Assembly: GCA_029934215.1 (NCBI GenBank)
Contig: JAOZMR010000118.1
Span: 1-8,184, forward strand
Length of the DNA stretch: 8,184 nt
Origin: Pontiellaceae bacterium
GTDB taxonomy: Bacteria > Verrucomicrobiota > Kiritimatiellia > Kiritimatiellales > Tichowtungiaceae
Direction: 5' to 3'
Every line of letters starts with the position of its first letter. Position 1 is the first letter of the stretch. This document shows, in pieces, positions 4,147 to 8,184 of the stretch. A program made the position numbers and the translations under genes. The notes below the pieces were generated by a model. That model searched no databases. It was not told the origin of the DNA and saw nothing but the letters and a program-made list of their open reading frames with translations.

Positions 4147-7140
4147 ATGAATAATACTGATTTTTTAAACGCTTCAAAAACCCTGTCAGAGCACGATGAA
4201 AAAGTGTTGGAATCGCTTAGCGACATGCAAACGCTGGTCTTGACGGCGAAGGGCGTTGGCTGTGTGGACCGCTATGAATTGATCGAGAAGCTAGGGCAGG
4301 GCGGTTTTGGCGCTGTTTATGGTGCACGCGATACCGAAGCGGAAATCCTCGTTGCGATCAAGGCGCTCCCCGCAGAGGTGAGTTGCGATGCGGCGGAAAT
4401 GATGACGATTCGTAAAAACTTCTCTCTCGTCTTTCGGTTGCGTCATCCAAACATCGCCTCCGTGCTGCATCTGCATCGAGTGGAAAACCCGGATGCCCGT
4501 GCGACAGAGAAAATGGGCATCAAGGCTGGGGACTATTTAGTCGTGATGGAATACGCGCCTGGAGCGACCCTCTCAGCCTTCCGCGCCGCAATGCCAAAAG
4601 GTAAAATGACGCTGGCGCAGGCGTTGGAATATACTCGCCCCATTGCGCAGGCGCTCGACTATGCGCATAGCCAAAAAGTGATTCACCGAGACATCAAGCC
4701 AGGGAACATTGTTGTAAACGTCGACGAACGAACGCTTGATGAAAAAGACCTGGATGGCCGCTCGTTATCCGTAAAAGTTCTCGATTTTGGCTTGGCCGCT
4801 GAGATTCGTTCGTCAATGATCCGGAAAACAAAAGACCAGAAAGATTTAAAATGTGGAACCCCGAACTACATGGCGCCCGAACAATGGCGGGGGAAACCGC
4901 AGGACGGACGCGCCGATCAATATGCACTTGCCGCATTAATCTATGAACTCGTGAACGGAGAAGTTGCCTTTAAATCGGTGTTCGATTCTGGAAACATCGA
5001 GATCATGCGAAGCGTGGTCCTGAACGAACCCGTGGATCATATTCCAGAGATAACCAAAAAACAGAACGCGATATTGTTGCGCGCAATGAGCAAAGATCCG
5101 GAAAAACGGTTTTCTAGCTGTGATGAATTTTTTGCGAACCTCGCGGATATCAAACCACCCAAACCGAAAAGCACTGGATGGAAAGTGCTCCTTTTACTCA
5201 TGGTGCTGGCGGTCAGCGGCTACTACTCGTATCGGTTTTATCTATCCTACAATATCCACTCCGCCAAAATCCAAAAAGTCGCTCAAGAAGCAAAAACCAT
5301 TTTAAAAGAAGCCCAGCTCGCATTCAAAGCGGGCGATTTAGATATATCCACCGAAAAAGTACGAAAGGCTCTGCAGTTATTACCTGAAAAACCGGAGACC
5401 TTGGCGCTCGTTGCAGAGATTGAAGATACTGTAGATTCCTTGAAAACGAAGGCAGAGAACGCCTCAAAAAATATTGCAAAAGAGATCACCGAACGAGGAC
5501 AAGATGCAGAAGAATTTTTCCAAACCCTGGAAAAGCAACGTCGGATTGCGCAGGACGCATATCGCGAAAAGAATTGGGGAACCGCATTCAACGCGCTCAA
5601 GCAAGTGATAGAAACATGCGACACCATTCGAACCTATGAAGCGTCTCGAAACGGCGCAAAAAATCAAAAAAGAGAAACAGATAATCACCGCAAAAATGCA
5701 GAAAGAATCTCCGCAAACAGCATCGCAACAGAGGAATGGGAAAAAGCAGAAAAACTCGCATCAGCAGCAGCCAACGCCTACGAAAAAAACCAATTCGACG
5801 AAGCGTCCAAATGTTGGAAAACAGCCGCAGAACTGTTCCAAACCTCGGAACATCTAGCGCGAACCACTCCTTTCTATCAAAAAGCGAAAGAAGAGTGGGA
5901 AAACAGAACAGTGGGAAATGGACAAGAAATTTTGGATGAAGACTTGATGAAACACGCGGCAACCCTATTCGAAGCGGCGCAACAATCGGCACAGCAAGGC
6001 GAAGCCTCTCAAAAAGACCCAGCCCTTGGAAAAACTTATTACGAATCTGCGCTGGCGAGCTACAAAAAAGCGGCAGAAAAAACGATCCCATTATTGATTC
6101 CACAAATGAAATGGAACGCTACGCTCGACGGCAAAGACGTGGCGGCAACGCTACAGGTTGGGAAACAAACCATCACGCTACCAGGCACAATCAAGCTAGA
6201 AAAAAGCAAAACCTACGAAACGTATCTGACCTATTTCGGATGCAAACCAATCTCCTCCACACTAACCGCCGACTGGAACGGACTGAAAGAAACATGCGCC
6301 GTCCTCGAAAAAATGAAAAGGCCAACCGCTGGAAACAAATGGACAGCAAAACTCGGAGCAAAAACCGAAAAGGTCTTCCTTCCAATCCCGACAGGTAGCT
6401 TCTTGATGGGTTCAAACGATGGCGCCGATGATGAAAAACCTGTTCGCACAGTTCAGATAAACAATCCATTTTGGATGGCAGAAACAGAAGTTACACAAGG
6501 CGAATTCAAAAAATTTATATCCGAAACAAGCTACAAAACCCAGGCAGAAAAACAAGGATGGGCTTGGGTATACGAAGGCGCGTGGAAAAAAGGAAAAGGG
6601 AAAAACTGGAGTAACCTGTTTGTTGGCAAAGACCGTCCAGTCACATGCGTAAGCTGGGACGACGCGATTGAATTTTGCGCATGGCTAACCCAAAAAGAGC
6701 ATGCCGCAGAACGCATTCCGAAAGAATTCGAATACGCACTACCCACCGAAGCGCAATGGGAATACGCATGCCGAGCTGGAACCAAAGAAAAGTACGCCGG
6801 AGAACTGGAGTCGATGGCGTGGTACAGTGAAAACAGCGGAAGCGAAACACATTCCGTCGGAACAAAAAAAGCGAACGGCTGGGGGCTATACGACATGCAC
6901 GGAAACGTCTGGGAATGGTGCCTAGACGACTGGGCAAGATCCTACGAAGGAGCATCAACGGACGGGACGCGGCGCGGCGACGGCACAGGATTCTTTCGGG
7001 TCTATCGCGGAGGAGGCTGGGGGCACAACGCATCCAGCTGCAGATCTTCGAAACGAAGTCTAAACTCACCCATTCACACATACAACTATCTCGGATTCAG
7101 ACCCGTCGTTCAACAAAAAATGTCGAATGTTGAAAAATGA
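4147..7140 (+). CDS. Transmembrane Ser/Thr protein kinase with C-terminal FGE-sulfatase-like (SUMF1) domain
   Basis: The cytosolic Hanks-type kinase spans about residues 43-335. It has the glycine loop GQGGFGAVYG (50-59), ATP lysine K72 in VAIK, catalytic loop HRDIKPGN (180-187), DFG at 213-215 and GTPNYMAPEQ (237-246). One membrane helix follows (about 345-365, WKVLLLLMVLAVSGYY...). A charged helical, coiled-coil or TPR-like linker (about 370-645) contains repeated Trp/Ala-rich helices such as EWEKAEKLA. An FGE-sulfatase domain (about 743-988) shows SFLMGS, ETEVTQGEF, ALPTEAQWEYACRAG, GLYDMHGNVWEWCLDDW, RVYRGGGW and GFRPV. The topology suggests an outside or periplasmic FGE-fold sensor coupled to an inside kinase; this is inferred. 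The cysteine pair of true formylglycine-generating enzymes is absent (only C965 in that stretch), so ligand binding is likelier than sulfatase activation. The ATG at 4147 is supported by AGAGAG (4135-4140), 6 bases upstream. About 26 residues separate N187 from DFG, roughly twice the usual number. Confidence 0.92.
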   Translation: MNNTDFLNASKTLSEHDEKVLESLSDMQTLVLTAKGVGCVDRYELIEKLGQGGFGAVYGARDTEAEILVAIKALPAEVSCDAAEMMTIRKNFSLVFRLRHPNIASVLHLHRVENPDARATEKMGIKAGDYLVVMEYAPGATLSAFRAAMPKGKMTLAQALEYTRPIAQALDYAHSQKVIHRDIKPGNIVVNVDERTLDEKDLDGRSLSVKVLDFGLAAEIRSSMIRKTKDQKDLKCGTPNYMAPEQWRGKPQDGRADQYALAALIYELVNGEVAFKSVFDSGNIEIMRSVVLNEPVDHIPEITKKQNAILLRAMSKDPEKRFSSCDEFFANLADIKPPKPKSTGWKVLLLLMVLAVSGYYSYRFYLSYNIHSAKIQKVAQEAKTILKEAQLAFKAGDLDISTEKVRKALQLLPEKPETLALVAEIEDTVDSLKTKAENASKNIAKEITERGQDAEEFFQTLEKQRRIAQDAYREKNWGTAFNALKQVIETCDTIRTYEASRNGAKNQKRETDNHRKNAERISANSIATEEWEKAEKLASAAANAYEKNQFDEASKCWKTAAELFQTSEHLARTTPFYQKAKEEWENRTVGNGQEILDEDLMKHAATLFEAAQQSAQQGEASQKDPALGKTYYESALASYKKAAEKTIPLLIPQMKWNATLDGKDVAATLQVGKQTITLPGTIKLEKSKTYETYLTYFGCKPISSTLTADWNGLKETCAVLEKMKRPTAGNKWTAKLGAKTEKVFLPIPTGSFLMGSNDGADDEKPVRTVQINNPFWMAETEVTQGEFKKFISETSYKTQAEKQGWAWVYEGAWKKGKGKNWSNLFVGKDRPVTCVSWDDAIEFCAWLTQKEHAAERIPKEFEYALPTEAQWEYACRAGTKEKYAGELESMAWYSENSGSETHSVGTKKANGWGLYDMHGNVWEWCLDDWARSYEGASTDGTRRGDGTGFFRVYRGGGWGHNASSCRSSKRSLNSPIHTYNYLGFRPVVQQKMSNVEK
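5515..5535 (+). repeat. Near-palindrome copy inside the kinase linker
   Basis: TTTTTCCAAACCCTGGAAAAG closely matches the gltX copies and encodes FFQTLEK. A weaker relative is at 5836-5852 (TTCCAAACCTCGGAAC within it). These may be copies of the dispersed repeat or chance likeness in A-rich coding sequence. The link to the repeat family is tentative. Confidence 0.35.
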
Positions 7141-7250
7141 AGAGGGTGCTAATACAACAAAAACAATACAATTCCGGCAGCTCATTGCGTCGCCGGCAGA
7201 TTAGTGAAGATAAGTGGTCAGAACTCCCTCTCCGAAGTTCCTCTCTATTC

Positions 7251-7340
7251 CTCTAACGAAGTGGTTGTGAAAAACTCTTCACGGCAGAAAAGCATCCATC
7301 CCCATCTCCATTAAGATTTCCCACAACCGCTACGCTAGAG
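7251..7340. repeat. Imperfect inverted repeat of the CTCTAGCG...GGTTGT module
   Basis: The arm at 7251-7275 (CTCTAACGAAGTGGTTGTGAAAAAC, shown here only to identify its ends CTCTAACG and TTGTGAAAA) matches the reverse complement of 7316-7340 at about 19 of 25 positions. The two arms flank roughly 40 bases. Both resemble the third module of the left-hand composite repeat (123-141), so two copies of that module lie head to head here. CCCCATCTC (7300-7308) and GAGATGGGG (7338-7346) form a second, perfect 9-bp inverted pair overlapping this region. Confidence 0.55.
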
Positions 7341-7409
7341 ATGGGGCATTTCCGATTGAATATTGCCGATTTCCGATTTTTGGAAAAGCAAACTTCCGAG
7401 GGTTGGAAG
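7323..7409 (-). repeat. Composite dispersed repeat, inverted copy 3
   Basis: Read on the minus strand, this has the same order of parts as 56-147: near-palindrome (7393-7409, TTCCGAGGGTTGGAA), five heptamer units (7345-7379) and CTCTAGCGTAGCGGTTGT (7323-7340). The heptamers read AAATCGG, AAATCGG, CAATATT, CAATCGG and AAATGCC, nearly identical to copy 1. The spacer between palindrome and heptamers differs. Confidence 0.75.
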
Positions 7410-7415
7410 AATTTT

Positions 7416-7445
7416 GACCACAAGAGAGCGCAGAGATCACGAAAG
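7416..7445 (+). repeat. 'ACCACAAGAGAGCGCAGAG' dispersed motif
   Basis: The motif GACCACAAGAGAGCGCAGAG followed by ATCACGAAAG resembles a short CACAGAG-type motif that I recall seeing repeatedly in intergenic DNA of some PVC and other bacterial genomes. It occurs only once in this window, so its repeat nature rests on recall. It sits directly after composite repeat copy 3. Confidence 0.35.
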
Positions 7446-7502
7446 TTTTGGATCGGGAGATGTTTGCACAACGAGCGGAATCGGCTGAAAATGGAAAGTG
7501 GC

Positions 7503-7541
7503 GGGAGCTTCCAGCTCCCTGATTGGGAGCAGGATGCTCCC
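7503..7541. repeat. Inverted pair of REP-type hairpins
   Basis: Hairpin 1 is GGGAGCTTCCAGCTCCC (7503-7519) and hairpin 2 is GGGAGCAGGATGCTCCC (7525-7541). Each has a perfect 7-bp stem and a 3-base loop, and they are 5 bases apart. The reverse complement of hairpin 2 is GGGAGCATCCTGCTCCC, which differs from hairpin 1 at only a few positions, so this is a head-to-head pair of related units. That layout resembles BIME-like REP doublets, which are mobilised by RAYT (TnpA-REP) transposases. No RAYT gene is in the window. Confidence 0.8.
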
Positions 7542-7630
7542 ACAACTATGACAAACAATCCCCTCTTTCTCTAAAGAATCCACTCCGCTCTTTTGGCACC
7601 CTTCCATGATGTCAGCGGCGGCATGAAATG

Positions 7631-7645
7631 TGCCGGCTTGCGGCA
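7631..7645 (+). other. Short GC hairpin
   Basis: TGCCG (7631-7635) pairs with CGGCA (7641-7645) across GCTTG. The same TGCCG arm could instead pair with CGGCA at 7619-7623. It is a 5-bp structure and could be chance. Confidence 0.3.
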
Positions 7646-7728
7646 GTTTGAAGTGTTTTATGGGTTTTGCTTCTTTAGGGGCTATAAGTGATGTTGCGTT
7701 TTTTTTAAAATTGTTCTTTACTGTTACA

Positions 7729-7750
7729 TTTTTTTTTTTTTTTTTTTTTT
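7729..7750 (+). repeat. T22 homopolymer
   Basis: Twenty-two consecutive T, preceded by other A/T-rich runs at about 7699-7720. It could act as an UP-like or curved A-tract on the minus strand, or be a slippage site. Length in the assembly may be unreliable. No strong hairpin lies directly before it, so it is not a canonical plus-strand terminator. Confidence 0.9.
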
Positions 7751-7797
7751 GAGCCGATTTAGCGCATCAAGCTTTTGCTATATTTGTCTTTTTAACG

Positions 7798-7823
7798 CCG
7801 GCGTTGTTATTCTTCAACGCTGG
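7798..7823 (+). other. 9-bp hairpin next to a 12-bp palindrome
   Basis: CCGGCGTTG (7798-7806) pairs with CAACGCTGG (7815-7823) with one G-U pair and an 8-base loop. It overlaps the perfect palindrome AACGCCGGCGTT (7794-7805), so the same bases can form either a self-complementary site or this hairpin. It could be an operator or part of an RNA. Confidence 0.5.
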
Positions 7824-7933
7824 GGTGCACCTATATATTGCACGACCAAATGCAATTTGTATTTGTCTTACACGATGAGCGAAGCCGTTGGTTTTTCCGG
7901 GGTAGAATCGCAGGTTTTAGAAAATCCATTATT

Positions 7934-7961
7934 GGGAGGGGTGCCAATAGGGCGGGGTGGG
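7934..7961 (+). other. Putative G-quadruplex stretch
   Basis: Five G-tracts lie in 28 bases: 7934-7936, 7938-7941, 7950-7952, 7954-7957 and 7959-7961, with loops of 1, 8, 1 and 1 bases. Four tracts suffice for an intramolecular quadruplex; the 8-base loop is slightly longer than the usual 7-base limit. Composition here contrasts with the A/T-rich surroundings. Confidence 0.45.
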
Positions 7962-8129
7962 TTCTTCCTATGATTGGAACTGTATTGGGCAGGTTAAACC
8001 ACGCATCAACTTTTGTCGCTTATCCGAATGAGTACACGTGGAGTTTGTGTAACCTAAACGTGTGGCGGTAAACACTTTTTGTAGTCAAAAGTAATGATAG
8101 TCAATGGTTGGGTCAAAATGCGCAAAAAT

Positions 8130-8167
8130 ACTAGTGCCGCGACCCGCTAGTTTTACCCTGGTTGCGG
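8130..8167 (+). other. Two abutting helices with pseudoknot topology
   Basis: Helix 1 pairs ACTAGTG (8130-8136) with CGCTAGT (8145-8151), 7 bp with one G-U. Its entire 8-base loop CCGCGACC (8137-8144) is complementary to GGTTGCGG (8160-8167), 8 bp with one G-U. The helices are either alternatives or a compact H-type pseudoknot. TTT directly after helix 1 and an A-run before it also make helix 1 look like a weak terminator. Confidence 0.4.
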
Positions 8168-8184
8168 GCGGTTTGTGATCGACT

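Larger units (their letters stand above)
7141..8184. other. Gene-free 1-kb tail: repeats, then candidate structured DNA/RNA
   Basis: I see no convincing coding region on either strand after the kinase stop. Open frames here are short, cross the repeats and show no recognisable protein. About 7240-7545 is a cluster of dispersed repeats. About 7574-8184 contains a 22-T run, several hairpins, a G-rich stretch and a two-helix structure at the right edge. No tRNA, rRNA, tmRNA, SRP RNA or RNase P RNA signature was recognised. The tail may be the upstream region of a gene beyond the window, or may hold an uncharacterised ncRNA. Confidence 0.6.

Noticed and set aside
230..7131. Shared 11-mer TGTCGAATGTT at 230-240 and 7121-7131, near the ends of hpt and the kinase gene
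   Set aside because: An exact 11-base match is expected several times by chance among all position pairs in 8 kb, and both copies lie in coding sequence.
7174..7196. CCGGC...GCCGG inverted repeat as the kinase terminator
   Set aside because: Only 5 bp with a 13-base loop and no T-run after it.
7341..7574. A 77-codon plus-strand open frame
   Set aside because: It begins inside the inverted composite repeat and runs through the CACAAGAGAGC motif and REP doublet; it is translated repeat, with no ribosome binding site or recognisable protein.
7593..7947. 13-base inverted repeat (TTGGCACCC core) at 7593-7605 and 7935-7947 as ends of a mobile element
   Set aside because: One mismatch, no target duplication, no transposase and no partner copies; a match of this size is within chance for a 1-kb region.
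7749..8071. Two overlapping short open frames (7749-7973 and 7838-8071)
   Set aside because: Neither shows a family motif or a good ribosome binding site, one starts in the T-run, and they run through the G-rich and hairpin-bearing sequence.
7760..8184. Known housekeeping RNA (tRNA, tmRNA, 6S, SRP RNA or RNase P RNA) in the tail
   Set aside because: No T-loop motif, CCA end, SRP loop sequence or RNase P core could be found on either strand.
7141..8184. DGR template repeat downstream of the kinase-FGE gene
   Set aside because: No sequence similar to the RGGGW...LGFR coding region and no reverse transcriptase frame occurs in this stretch.

Overview
The window looks like a bacterial chromosome segment, probably from the PVC superphylum, with Lentisphaerota or Kiritimatiellota as the best guess. 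That guess rests on three things: a Ser/Thr kinase fused through a membrane helix to an FGE/SUMF1-type domain, intergenic DNA full of short dispersed repeats (REP-like hairpins, AATCGG heptamers, a 'CACAAGAGAGC'-type motif), and mixed start-site usage (a TTG start, one gene with no clear Shine-Dalgarno). No rRNA or tRNA is present to confirm it.

Layout. Positions 1-221 hold no gene, only two direct copies of a dispersed repeat whose second copy runs into the hpt stop codon. hpt (222-776, minus) encodes hypoxanthine phosphoribosyltransferase. It is divergent from gltX (876-2159, plus), a glutamyl-tRNA synthetase with an unusually short segment where the zinc-binding insertion normally sits. 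A well-formed sigma70-type promoter (2209-2238) then precedes a 576-codon gene (2295-4025) for a protein I recognise as the 'predicted ATPase of the ABC class' family (COG3044/PF09818, related to trypanosome MRB1590). Its Walker A and signature motifs are degenerate while Walker B is kept. A 9-bp hairpin and a terminator-like hairpin with a T-run separate it from a 997-codon gene (4147-7140) for a transmembrane kinase with a long helical linker and a C-terminal FGE-sulfatase-like domain.

The last kilobase (7141-8184) has no convincing gene. Its first part (about 7240-7545) is a pile-up of repeats: an inverted copy of the left-hand element, a 'CACAAGAGAGC' motif and a head-to-head pair of REP-type hairpins. 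Its second part holds a 22-T homopolymer, several hairpins, a G-rich stretch able to form a G-quadruplex, and at the right edge two perfectly adjacent helices arranged like a pseudoknot.

hpt and gltX are housekeeping genes with no functional link beyond a shared divergent intergenic region. The ABC-class protein and the kinase lie in the same direction and could form a regulated pair, possibly with transcription into the kinase controlled by read-through of the hairpins between them. That link is inference from position only. The observations most worth following are the degenerate nucleotide-binding site in the ABC-class protein, the spread of one near-palindromic repeat into coding sequence, and the possible RNA structure at the right edge.
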